From Leucocoprinus leucothites (Eukaryota; Basidiomycota; Agaricomycetes; Agaricales; Agaricaceae): a stretch of DNA of 64,000 nucleotides. The DNA is taken from assembly GCA_013368445.1 (NCBI GenBank), contig JAACJO010000004.1, positions 1,116,001 through 1,180,000 on the forward strand. Direction: 5' to 3'. The position numbers were made by a program, and so were the translations under genes. Under the pieces are notes generated by a model, which made no database searches, was not told the origin of the DNA, and was given only the letters and a program-made list of their open reading frames with translations. Positions 53,441-63,046 of this stretch are shown in pieces (position 1 is the first letter of the stretch; every line of letters starts with the position of its first letter).

Positions 53441-56206
53441 GTAGAATAGGCAGAGATACGATGTAAACTAGACATCTTAAAACACACCAACGAATAGATG
53501 GTGGTGGTAAGAGGTCAAGGAGGGATGTCAATCACATTCTATCCAAATCTGCTGACTCCTATCCGATTGGCTCACGGCTAAACCCTCCCGATCTATCGAC
53601 TTCTGGGACGTTCCTTCCAAATGGCGCTGGAAGCCCCATCTTAAAGTCCACAAAGACGTCACCTCCACACGCATACATGCCCCCCCTTGAGTAGGCGCCA
53701 CTCTTGATTTCCTGCAACACAAAATCACCAATGACTGTCAGAAGTCCTGGGAGTCAACTTTCTGGAAGAAGAAGTACCACGGCAGCAGTTTCCTTCTCTC
53801 AAAGAAGAATCGCAAGTTCCTCACCCCTACCTACGTTAAGGGGGGCACCTGGCTTCCCTTAGCCAATGAATCGCCATCTTTATGTGCGCGTATGTCATGT
53901 GCCATCCTCAATCATGCTCCTATTGGAGCTTATCGCGAGAGGTTCTTCCCCCTTGAACCCAAATCCTGTCGTTGTGGCCATCGCCTGGAAACACGACATC
54001 ATATCCTGTGCTATTGTCCCCTATATCCTTTCCGCACTCAATGGGTGCAATGCGCTTTTCCTCAGTATGAGTTCCTTGTCGAGTTCTTGAAAAAGAACCC
54101 GGCCACCTTTGCTTTTACCAATCACGACACGTGTCCACCGCCGCCTCAAGCTCCTGTGCCTGCCGAACCAAATGAAGGTGAACTATACTCTTTCATCTCA
54201 TCTCATTTCTTTTCTTTTGAGTCCGATCTCTGTGTATGACACCTCGTTCTATAGTCTCTTTCGAGTCTTATCTATGTTGCTGGACTAATCGTGTATAGTC
54301 TCTGTCTTAAGTAGTCTCTGACTGCTTCGTATACCCCAGCTTGCTGTAGTGTACCGTCTGTTTGTATTATTTAGTTGAAAAGCAGACTGTGATTGAGCAC
54401 CGCTATATAAATTCATTGATTTTTTAAAAAAAAAAAAAAAAAAAAAGGCACAGACGCTTGTGACCATACCTTTGGCCCATCCAGCCCAAATGATATGGGT
54501 GAGGAATACTCCCGCATCTTCAGTGGACCGTTGGATAACTCCGCCCATTTGATTAGGGTGGAGAACATCTAAAGACACCGCTTCATACTGCATGCAGCGA
54601 GCGATCATCTTCTCGATCAATTTACCTAAAGTGTTTATTAGGACAATGGGACAAAACACTTTCAGTGTATCATAGGCCGGTTTATTCGGCTTGGGAATGA
54701 TGATAGAGACCAAGTCCTTGAAGTGACTTGGCCAGTAAGAGAGACATACGCACATGTTAGCAATGAGAATTATATTTTTGAGGCATTCATTGTGGGAGAC
54801 AATGAACTTCAAATGTTTCCACGAGACGTGATCAGGCCCGGGTGCTGAAGAGTTAGTACATGAAGAAAGGGATTCAGTGAGTTCAAGGGCGGAGAAGTTA
54901 GCCCAGGAACGAGGGGGAAGGGATTTCATTTCATTCAAAATATTAGAGCATACCGGTCAGCCGGATGCTGAGTTGTATGATGAATGGAGTGCGTTCCATA
55001 AGTCTGGGAGGTCGTTGCAAGGTCGTCCTTGATAATGTATTCCCTCAATGGCAGGAAGTTTGTGTTGCTTGACCCATTCCATGAGATCCCAGGGTCGTTT
55101 GTTGGTCGATGCGATTTCATGAATTCCTGTATCGAAGAAAGAGCGCTTGGCGGTTTTGGTTGCCTTCCTGAATGCTTGCCAATCTTTTTTATCCTTTGTT
55201 CTTCTGTAGGTAAGAAGAGTCTCAGAACAATGGGGGTTCCACCATTCCTTTGACCGGTTAGTAATCCATACAGTTTTAGAGTTCGTATTCCAAGATTCGT
55301 GAAAGATTCGAGAAATGGAGTTAGAGATATCGTTCAGACAAGAAGTGGAATGAATGTTCGAGCAGTCGAGGGCCACCAGATGCTCAGAGACTTGGGAAAT
55401 GAAAGCCGTCTCTTCGTCGCTATCTTTCGGTAGTACTCACTTTTTATAATTAATATAATCTGGATGGATTGGAAGATCCATAATCAAGGGTGCATGATCC
55501 GATGGGAGTCTCGAATTGACATCGATGATGTGGGAGGTGGAATTATTAGCACAGAAAATGAGATCGATAACCGAATCGTCATGACTTTCAATGGAAGAGA
55601 AGTGAGTAGGGGATAATAAGGTCGGTGAGGACCTTGTAAGATTGAAGCTATCCGCTAACTCCGTCAGAGTTATAGCTGACATAGGGACGTAAGTAGCTGA
55701 AGGGTCCCATTCTGGAGATCAACAATTGAAGTCCCCTCCCATATATATAATATTAGGGATGTTGATGAAGTTTGTTGAAAGGAAATTGATCGCCGACGAG
55801 GATGAGTCCGAGTATATGTTAAGTAAATGGATATAGTTACCCTGGTTGAATAGACCCAAGACTTGTATATCGCGGTGGTTAACCCACTCCTGACGAAGGA
55901 TGGGCCTCATGCAAAGTAGATGTCTGTGAACATAGGTCAAAGTACGGGGTCGGGGATCGTTAGGCTTGGTAGAGCGAACCATACACAGCCATTCTGGGTG
56001 GATAGGGGCACCAATGACATCATCCCCTTCAGGGTTAGTCGTTGAAGGTGCTTTCCGAATATGGTTCCATGGAGGTTCCTGTAAAAAGATGATTTTGAAA
56101 TCCAGTTTTTTGGATTCGAGTATAGTATCAACCAGGGCATAAGAGCGTCCCATGTTTTGCGAATAGATACGAACAGAAGAGATGGGTTTGTTCTTACCAG
56201 ACATAT

Positions 56207-58979
56207 TTAAGCGGCAACTCCGCCACCGGAGCGATTGGAATTAGCACGAACAGCACGAGCAGTGTGTGATTCGGTGGCTTTATTGGAGTGCCAGATTCGA
56301 TCGAACCTGTTCCTCCAGAATGGACATTTAGTGTCGTTTGCATGGTGGTCGCCTTTACAGTTCAGGCATTTGAAGTTCTCCAGGTGGGGACATGGAATGC
56401 CTTCCGGAGTGGCGTCACGGGGGGGGGTTTGATTTGGAGTTGGCCTTACAACACCAGGCCATGGACCGATGGTTTTCGATGTGATGAGGGCCACCACAGA
56501 TTTGACAGCGTGCACCAAGGGCGCGACACGCATGAGTGGGATGGCCCCAACCCCAGCAGTTCCTACATTGTGCAATGCCGGGGTGCATACTAGTAGCCCG
56601 GATGATTCCAACATGTCGGCCAAAGTTGATAGTACGATTGACCAATGTCTTGGCCTTAGTACCGTTTTGTGAATCCCAGATATCAAACCACACGACAGCC
56701 ATGTCCGATTTCGGGGAGGCTTTCATAACACGAGGGCGGGTGGCGAGAATAACATTTTCGAACAAAGTAGATTGTCCGAGGGCTTGTTCCACGAACGCAG
56801 GGGAAAGGGGGTTGGAGGAATTGGCTACCCAATAAGGGACGCTGACGATTTTAAGGAATGATTTTGATTGTGGGAGATGGGGCTCAACAGGGATGGCGTC
56901 TCTGAGTTGCCAGGCTTTTTTAAGCCAAGATTTAATGGTTTCCAGGTCGGCGGAGGACGCGACACCTGAGGTGGTGATAGAAATGCCGTTATATGATTCG
57001 CGGACTGATTTGACGCAAAGTTTGGATTGAGTGGCAGTGAGGCCACAGTTACAGAATTCCGCTGCCTTGTTAAAGTCTTTGATACGGTCAGCGATGATGT
57101 TCCCTTCAAACGGGATGAGGACTTGGCGGCAGGTAGGTCTGTGCGTGGTCATTTTAGGTTTAGCGCGTGGGGCGCTTGCGGTTGAAGGTTCGGGCACTTG
57201 AGGTTGGGCGCCTCCAAAGCCTGCCTTGTACATAGCAAGGACTTTGTCGTATGATAATTCAGGGAAGGCGAGTATCATTTCTTGCATCTTGACCCCGTCG
57301 ATGTTGGAAGAGGAGTTGGAAGAGGAAGTCGCTGGCTGGACACCCCGTCAGGCAGCATCAGCGAACGACACATTCTTCTTGTTGAAATGTTCCGTAAGGG
57401 GTTTGGTGGATGCCTTACGGTCAGGAGGGGGAATAGGAGGCGGCATGTCAGAGGCGCCCTTTGGGTTAGGTTTTGATGGCTGAGCCTGGCCATCAGCGGA
57501 GGGATGCCCAACTGAGCGCTCGAAGTTTCCATTCCCATTCCTTGGGGTCACGTGATTGGAAGGTGGAGGGGGGGCCCGGGAGACGCGAATAGGGCCGGAA
57601 GGCTTGGAAGACGTAACATCATTCTTTGCCTTCAGGGAGCCTGACACGAACGAAACGTCACGTGCCTTACCAGAAGAAGTAAAGTCATTTTGGGGGAGAG
57701 GAATGATGCCCTCAGTGGGAGGGGCTTGGTCGATGTTCATGCAATCATTGTCGATGCGCGCTGTAGAGTTAGTTTGCCCAACGACAATGCCAGGCGGGAA
57801 TAGGGGGGTAGGGATGGTAGACAGATGAGAATTATGTGCCTTTTTTCTCTTCCCTTTACCTTTGGGAGGGGGGGACAAATCCGTCATGGGGATATCGGGA
57901 GGCGGGCTGTAGTAGTGCCTTAATGCATCTACGATGGTGAGACCGCTTTCGCCATTAATGGGAAGCCGGTCCCAGCCTGTTTCGAACATAGTGGTGAGTA
58001 AACAGTATATTGGTTCCCCCATCTGGGGAACTCTTGGATCCTTTCTGCCAGGCTGTAATCCTAGCGCAGCACGGTGCTTGAAAAAATTTGTAGTATATTT
58101 AAGCACCTCCAGCGCTTTGAAAGTAGCTTCACCGACAACAATGGTCTCTTCGGTGGCAGTGTTTGATGGATCCTTAAGATCCAGTAGTTGTGGCTGTGCA
58201 GGCCTAGGCTCCTGCAGCTGTGCAGTGATGTCATGTGTGACGTCATTAGTATTGGATGAGCTGGCAAAGAAAGTAGCCGGAGTGTCGGTTGGCACAGCAT
58301 TTGCTGACTCAGCGGATCTGTGGATCGCATGAGGCAGCCTTGAGGTGGGTGGGGGTCCAAAGAACCGAATGGCAGGTTCCCCGTTCATGATAATCCCATC
58401 CTCTTGGTCGCTCCATGCGTCCCCGCAAGAGTCCAAGTTTAGAGGGTCAGGTTTATTGAGCTCACCAAGAAATCCCTCTCCGAATGGACGGAAGGGGATG
58501 GGTGACTTGAAGCCGTTATATGCGCTCATCGACGCGGTTCTTGAGACGGCTTTGGGTGTAGACTCCAATCCTCTATGGACATCACGAGCACGGGCCCGTT
58601 TAGAACGCAACGATGGAGGAGGGGGAGTTCTGAGGGAAGAGTGTGAGGCTGCACGGGAAAGTGCAGCATGTACGTTTATGGGGGAGGAAGGGATTGAAGA
58701 TCCAGACGAATCAGAATCACTCTCACTGCTTTCTTCGATGTCAGATCCTGCTCTGGATGAGGCGGCCGACTTGGCATCATCGCGAGCGGAGTGTTTGGTT
58801 GATTTGATAGAAAGCGCGGGCGAGATAGAGCGGTTGCACTTGTAGGTTGAGACACGTGTTTCAGTGTCAACGATGTTGATGGGGTCCGAAGACGGTGGAG
58901 GTGTACCCTTGAGGTCCACCCAATGTGCTGGTGCAGTCATATCGATAGAATTTGTAGTCAATGTAGTATAAGACACCAT
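56207..58979 (-). pseudogene. LINE-A ORF1 of A9
   Basis: Open from ATG 58979 (MVSYTTLTTNSIDMTAPAHW) to a TGA near 57347 where A10 has CGA (ADAARQG region). It is open again 57287-56415 through WFDIWDSQNGTKAK and the first two knuckles. A frameshift at a C-run near 56420 precedes the final knuckle, which is intact in 56400-56207. The product would be 922 aa in an undamaged copy. Confidence 0.9.
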
Positions 58980-59008
58980 CAAAGAAATCGATGATGGTGG
59001 TTAGGGAT

Positions 59009-59419
59009 GATCCTGTCGTAATGCCAAGCGCCTGGTCAGCAAATACCTCAACTTTGACGGCGTGCAGTCAATGATCAAGGCTGCGCGTGCTCACCCCCGG
59101 GACCCCCCAGTGTCAACGATGCTGGCATTGGGGCCACACTACCACCACCTGTCGCAACCGTGCGCTCAGGTGCTCACAATGCGGTGGGCCACATCAGTCT
59201 GAGAATCACCGCACCACCTCCTCCTGCTGTAAGGGATCACCAAAGGCCAACCCTCCCATCCAGCCCACACCCGCTGGGGAACCCTGTCCCCATATCAAGT
59301 GCGTCAATTGTGGCAAGGAACATGCTGCTACTGACCACAAGTGCGCATTCTGGTGCCACCGGTTTGACCGGGATTGGCTGCAAAGTCATTCTGGTTTAGC
59401 TGGTTGGCCCCGGGCCTAG
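59009..59419 (+). pseudogene. ORF1 C-terminal part of H10 (Ha2 type)
   Basis: The frame before 59087 has small frame changes (AKRLVSKYLNFDGV-like). From 59087 the frame is open for 110 codons: CQRCWHWGHTTTTC, CSQCGGPHQSENH, SSCCKGSPKANPPIQPTPAGEP, CVNCGKEHAATDHKCAFW and the C-terminus WLQSHSGLAGWPRA with the stop at 59417-59419. All three knuckles are complete. Confidence 0.85.
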
Positions 59420-59671
59420 GGGGAGCTCCCTAGTGTCAACGCATCGTCCCCCATCCATCGCCGGTCACCGGATGGGCTCCCACCAACCACAAGGCCTGCC
59501 ATCAGATGCAGTGATATCAGTATATGTCTCATTTCTCTGTATTTTGTTACATGCCTAGCCCCCTTCTGTTGTCGATTTGTGTATTGTCTCAGACAGGACT
59601 ATTATGTATTCCCGGTTGTTTACTTTTGTGTAGTCAGTAGCGGTATTGGTTCCCTGTAGTAGATAGCTGGG

Positions 59672-59695
59672 CGCGGACTGCTATCGCGCACCGTG
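59672..59695 (+). other. 3' stem-loop of H10, shared with LINE-A
   Basis: CGCGG pairs with CCGTG (one G-U) and TGC with GCA, with bulge AC and loop TATCGC. This is the same layout as the LINE-A hairpin at 42560-42583. It is followed by TTATAAATTGG. Confidence 0.6.
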
Positions 59696-59705
59696 TTATA
59701 AATTG

Positions 59706-59724
59706 GCGACCCCTCCGGGGTCGC
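59706..59724 (+). other. Ha-specific perfect hairpin GCGACCCC-TCC-GGGGTCGC
   Basis: An 8-bp perfect stem with a 3-nt loop lies between ATAAATT and TTGATTT. LINE-A and Hb have only CA at this place. Decayed versions are seen in H1, H7, H8 and H9. Confidence 0.65.
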
Positions 59725-59727
59725 ACT

Positions 59728-59759
<32 letters not shown>

Positions 59760-59760
<1 letters not shown>

Positions 59761-60114
59761 GGCTTTGGAGATGGCGACGGAACATCCGCCATGAGTGGCA
59801 CTACCAGCTGTGATGGAACATCAGCAGCAGGCAGGGAGGAGGGACTGGGCAATGAAATGTCAGCCTGGGGAGGACCAAAGAACCCACAGACATTGCGGGG
59901 GTCATCATAGGGGTTGAGATGTTCATCTTCGGACATCTCAGCAATGTTGAGCTCGTCAGTGGAGGCTTCAGAGGACTCGGTTGTTTGGCAGGGAGGCTTT
60001 TTAGACTTGGACTTTCGTTTACCCATATAGAATAGGTAGTATAACGATGGTAAACTAGACCTCTTAAAACACACCAATGAATAGATGGTGGTGGTAAGAG
60101 GTCAAGAAGGGATG
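59760..60114 (-). mobile_element. H11: 5' end of an Ha1 element
   Basis: The 5' terminus is at 60114 (CATCCCTTCTTGACCTCT). ORF1 ATG is at 60026 (MGKRKSKSKKPP), with the acidic ELNIAEMSEDEHLNPYDDP block and Pro/Ser linker up to the H10 tail at 59760. The remainder is missing from the other side of H10. It inserted into A11, which continues at 60115. Confidence 0.88.
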
Positions 60115-60878
60115 GTTCCAAGGGGGTTCCTGTATAAAAATTATGTCAAAGTCCAGCTTTTTGGATTCAAGGAGAGTGTCAACCAGGGAGTAAGAGCGTC
60201 CCACATTTTGTGAATAGATATGAACAGAGGAAATCTGATTGTTCTTACCAGACATATTTAAACTGCAACTCTGCCACCGGAGCGATTGGAATTGGCATGG
60301 ACAGCATGTGCAGTGTGTGATTCAGCAGCTTTGTTAGAGTGCCAGGTCTGGTCAAACCTGTTTCTCCAGAATGGACATTTAGTATCATTTGCATGATGAT
60401 CACCTTTGCAATTAAGGCACTTGAAGTTCTCGAGGTGAGGACATGGAATGCCATCAGAAGTAGCATCACGAGGGGGATTGGATTTGGGGTTGGCCTTGCA
60501 ACACCAGGCCATGGATCGATAATTCTCAACATGGTGAGGGCCACCACAAATTTGACAGCATGCGCCGAGGGCACAACACACATGAGTGGGGTGACCCCAC
60601 TGCCAGCAGTTCCTGCACTGTGCAACACCAGGATGCATACTGGTAGCATGAATGGTTCCAATATGTTGGCCGAAATTGATAGTATGGTTAACCAACATCT
60701 TGGCTTTGGTACCATTCTGGGAATCCCAGATATCGAACCATACAACTGCTGTGTCTGATTTTGGGGAGGCTTTCATGACGCGAGGGCGGGCAGCAAGGAT
60801 GACATTTTCAAAAAGTGATGATTGGCCAAGGGCTTGTTTGACAAATGCAGGGGAGAGAGGGTTGGAGGAATTGGCTAC
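60115..60878 (-). mobile_element. A11: LINE-A fragment around the ORF1/ORF2 junction
   Basis: Minus strand. The ORF1 C-terminus 60877-60258 is open for over 200 codons from VANSSNPLSPAFVKQALGQS through WFDIWDSQNGTKAK and three knuckles to the TAA. The TAAATATG junction follows, then the ORF2 start at 60255 (MSGKNNQISSVHIYSQNVG) up to IQEPPWNH, where H11 begins. The Ty3 element T3 starts at 60879 in the WVANS codons. Low CpG, old copy. Confidence 0.9.
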
Positions 60879-61424
60879 TGTCACGATCTGCAATCACAAC
60901 CTCTCCAATTTGATCTCTGACTATTTTTTCGATTTCCCATTCCCGCAATTTTTCATTATCTATCATTTCTATAAATATTTCACAGCCTATCTCTGCTCAT
61001 CATTCTATCATCCTTTCATTTGTGCTCATATTTGTTTCTGCCATTCCATTTATGTTTGTTGTTCTCCATTGTGTCACGTTTGTCATTGTCTATTTACTTT
61101 TCATTTATCTGTTTATTCCTTTATTGTCACATTGTGAGCTTCGCAATATTTACATGTTATTTGTCCAATTTTGCATTATCTTAAATATGTTGCTACTAGC
61201 TCATGTATTATTCATTCTGAATATCAACTAAGATTCCACTCTGAATTCTCTGTCCATTATTCCTTCAGTGTTGAATTCCAATTCGCACTGTCTGTCATCT
61301 TCCTTGTAGACTAAATCGGTCGACACGATATTGGAAGGGTGCAGCACATACGCTGAAGCCAACGACTAACCTCTCTGTAACTTTCATGCACTTCATAAGC
61401 GTCGGCATTTCGCAAATCTTGACA
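60879..61424 (+). repeat. 5' LTR of T3 (546 bp)
   Basis: TGTCACGATCTG to AAATCTTGACA. A TATA-like TTAAATAT at 61181-61188 lies 33 nt upstream of ATTCTGAATAT (61214-61224), the predicted RNA start. The U3 is T-rich. Integrated into A11, and the matching target duplication lies beyond the window. Confidence 0.92.
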
Positions 61425-61426
61425 GT

Positions 61427-61437
61427 ATATTCAGAAT
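61427..61437 (+). promoter_or_regulatory. Self-primer binding site of T3
   Basis: ATATTCAGAAT, two bases (GT) after the LTR end, is exactly complementary to ATTCTGAATAT at 61214-61224 in the same LTR. Position and spacing equal those of T2, while the sequence differs. That is covariation supporting self-priming rather than tRNA priming. Confidence 0.82.
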
Positions 61438-61464
61438 CCCAACTTTCAGTATCGTTCTCTTAAT

Positions 61465-63046
61465 ATGTCTACAACACTTACTTGCAATACTGCTTGTACT
61501 CATGGTATTTCTGTCCAGAATCATCCACTTCCCTCTCGACGCGCACCTTCTACTCGTGGTAGAGGTAGCACTCCTTCTACTCCTCAGTTTTCAGGTCCAC
61601 CTCAAAATGGGCGTGAAGCTTTGCATAGGACTATTCATGAGTCTAAAGAAGATGAACCCCAGCCTGAGCATGACCAGGTCAGTGTTGACCACAATGAAGA
61701 CAATGAGGAAGAAGAGGAGAATAACACACAAGAACCAGAGGGCAATACCCAATTTTTCGAACCTGAAGATTTGGGTCAGGATGATGAACATTTGGATAAT
61801 GATGGTGCTGATGCAGGAGGTGGAGATGGCGATGGAGGTCCTCCTGATGATGATCCTGATGATGAAGGTGACCCAGAGGATGAGCCTGACGAGCCTCATT
61901 GTTGCTGCCATCGAAACCCAGACCCTGAAGAATGATTCCTGAACATTATGGATCGTTTTGCAACTAATCTCGAAAATCACAACCATACTCCCCAGCCTGT
62001 CATTAAAATGGAACACATTCAGGCTAAAGAGCCCAACACATTTGACAGTTCCAAGTCTCAGAAACTAGACGAGTTCCTTTTTCAATGCCGTTTATACTTC
62101 AATACTAACCTGTCGCAATTCACTACAGAACGTGCAAAGGTTAGCTTTGTGATGACCTTTCTCAAGGGACCTGCTTAGCAGCACTTTCAAACGGTTCTCC
62201 AAGTGGAGTATGATTGGGATGTCATTTCCTGGTTTCAGGATTTCCAATTGTTTGCAGATGAGTTGCGCAAGAATTTTGGGGCCCTTGATCATGAGACAGA
62301 GGCAGCGGAGGAGTTGGAACACCTTCGCATGGGTCATAACTGGACTATAACCAAGTATAATGTTGAGTTCTTGTGACTTGCTAGTATCTTGGGATGGCCC
62401 GACAACATCCTAGTTTACCGCTATTATCGAGGCCTTCCAGATTGCATTTCCGACATCATTTCCAGCTCTCCTACTGGCAAACCCTCTTTCCTTGTTGCTA
62501 TGCGACGTCTTGCTATGCAAATCGACAACAACTACTGGTCCCGTGTCTGTGAAAAGAAGTGTACTGGTGAAAAACCAGGTCAGTCTTTGACGTGTCCTGA
62601 TATGCAGAACCAGCAGAACTAGCAGAATAAAAACAAGGGGAAGAACAACAACAACAATCACCAGCAGAATTCATCACAACAGTCCAACACACCTTCCAAT
62701 CCTCCTTCTAACAATCCTAAACCATTCCAGAAATCATCGAATCCTTCTTCCTCATCACAACCCTCCAATCCTCTCACTGGAAAACTCAATAAGGATGGTA
62801 AGCTGACTGCTCAAGAGTGTCAGCACCACATCACAAATGGACAATGCTTATACTGTGGTGGAAACCACATGATTTGCAACTGTCCTTGCAAGAATGAGTC
62901 CAGTAATACTAATAATAATTCCAATTCTACTTCTTCTTCTTCTTCTAACACAAACAAGCCTAAAGGGTGAAAAGCCAAGGCCGACGCAGACTCCAAGGAT
63001 GCTTCGCAACCTTCGGGCTCTCAATCCGAGAGTTCGAAACAATAGT
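61465..63046 (+). pseudogene. T3 gag with zinc knuckle, four or more stops
   Basis: ATG 61465, 40 nt after the LTR. N-terminal Ser/Pro-rich part, then a strongly acidic stretch (61660-61900). In-frame stops are TGA 61933, TAG near 62176, TGA near 62374 and TAG near 62620. Between them are the capsid motifs (FDSSKSQKLDEFLFQCRLYF, ILGWPDNILVYRYYRGLPD), a Gln/Asn-rich stretch, and knuckle CLYCGGNHMICNC (about 62851-62889, CX2CX3HX4C). A TGA near 62968 and a final TAG near 63044 (SSKQ*) close it. All pieces lie in one frame, so damage is by stops only. Confidence 0.87.

Larger units (their letters stand above)
50984..53527 (-). mobile_element. H9: full-length young Ha1 ORF1-only element
   Basis: 5' terminus at 53527 (CATCCCTCCTTGACCTCT), poly(A) read as T at 50984-51005, and a perfect 13-bp duplication TCAATCACATTCT at 50971-50983 and 53528-53540. 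Without SL5 and its duplication it is 2313 bp: an 87-nt leader, ORF1, and a 3' UTR of about 318 nt. CpG is abundant. It is the best example of a complete, recently moved LINE-like unit that has no ORF2, and it sits in the RNase H codons of A10. Confidence 0.96.
47728..54239 (+). pseudogene. LINE-A ORF2 of A10 (endonuclease, RT, RNase H, zinc region)
   Basis: About 1318 codons without the H9 insertion. The endonuclease shows SQN (15-17), LQEPPW (41-46), GGDFN (156-160), SVIDLIF (211-217) and SDHAPL (235-240). TGA occurs at codon 162 and at 48493-48495, and a C-run frameshift near 49017. RT (49067 onward) has FDIAQFFPSLNH, GVGQGSALSPILSALYL and FVDDG at 49775-49789. RNase H has VVTDAS and DAELYSI, but the third Asp is Asn (ITNC, codon 50921-50923). 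After H9 a TGA near 53690 precedes the zinc region CRCGHRLETRHHILCYC and the stop at 54237-54239. Defective for its own transposition. Confidence 0.92.
44933..54446 (+). mobile_element. A10: full-length LINE-A with intact ORF1
   Basis: Starts CAACCACCATCATCG at 44933 and ends with GAGCACCGCTATATAAATTC, ATTGATTTTTT and an A tract to 54446. It is flanked by GGCACAGATGCTT (44920-44932) and GGCACAGACGCTT (54447-54459). Removing H9 with its duplication leaves about 6.96 kb. The 5' end lacks the CATCCTCCTTGCCCTCT seen in A4, a slight 5' shortening. It holds the only uninterrupted LINE-A ORF1 in the window. ORF2 has three TGA codons and a frameshift besides the H9 insertion. Confidence 0.95.
42724..56204 (-). 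pseudogene. LINE-A ORF2 of A9
   Basis: ATG 56204. The endonuclease has a TGA directly after GGDFNC (near 55720) and another in the YINYKK*VL stretch (near 55436). Both are at the same positions and with the same neighbouring changes as in A10. A third TGA is near 54957. Beyond A10, a 505-aa open stretch (44790-43273) covers RT GVGQGSALSPILSALYLAPL, SFVDDGLCIS and RNase H VVTDASVPLVGS, DAKLYSIRIG (catalytic Glu changed to Lys) and ITDCLPA. A TGA (43275-43273) follows, then 43251-42724 holds the zinc region CRCGHRLETRHHILCYC and the true stop. Confidence 0.9.
42519..59008 (-). mobile_element. A9: full-length LINE-A split by A10
   Basis: The poly(A) tail is read as T at 42518-42539 and the 5' end lies at about 59005 (CATCCCTAACCACCATC). 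ORF1 is 58979-56207. ORF2 is 56204-42724, interrupted by A10 (44933-54446). A10's duplication GGCACAGATGCTT / GGCACAGACGCTT proves that both parts were one element. Flanks are A7 on the left and H10 on the right with no common duplication, so the outer junction was altered. Confidence 0.93.
59009..59759 (+). mobile_element. H10: 5'-truncated Ha2 element
   Basis: Begins inside ORF1 next to the A9 5' end and ends in a long A tract (59734-59759). The 3' UTR of about 314 nt holds the conserved 3' hairpin (59672-59695), the extra GCGACCCC hairpin (59706-59724) and TTGATTT. CpG is plentiful, so the copy is young. It is inserted head-on into H11, whose reading continues after the tail. Confidence 0.9.

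Noticed and set aside
44933..54446. A10 as a currently autonomous LINE
   Set aside because: ORF1 is intact, but ORF2 has three TGA codons, a frameshift near 49017, Asn for the third RNase H Asp, and the H9 insertion.
54285..54938. A 217-codon frame on the minus strand running across the A10/A9 junction
   Set aside because: It is an artefact of the A9 RT frame reading through the T-tract into antisense A10 3' UTR. Only the RT part is real.
61022..61231. A 69-codon hydrophobic ORF that looks like a membrane peptide
   Set aside because: It lies wholly in the T-rich U3 of the T3 LTR. Hydrophobicity follows from T-rich codons, and no homologous frame is kept in the T1 LTR.
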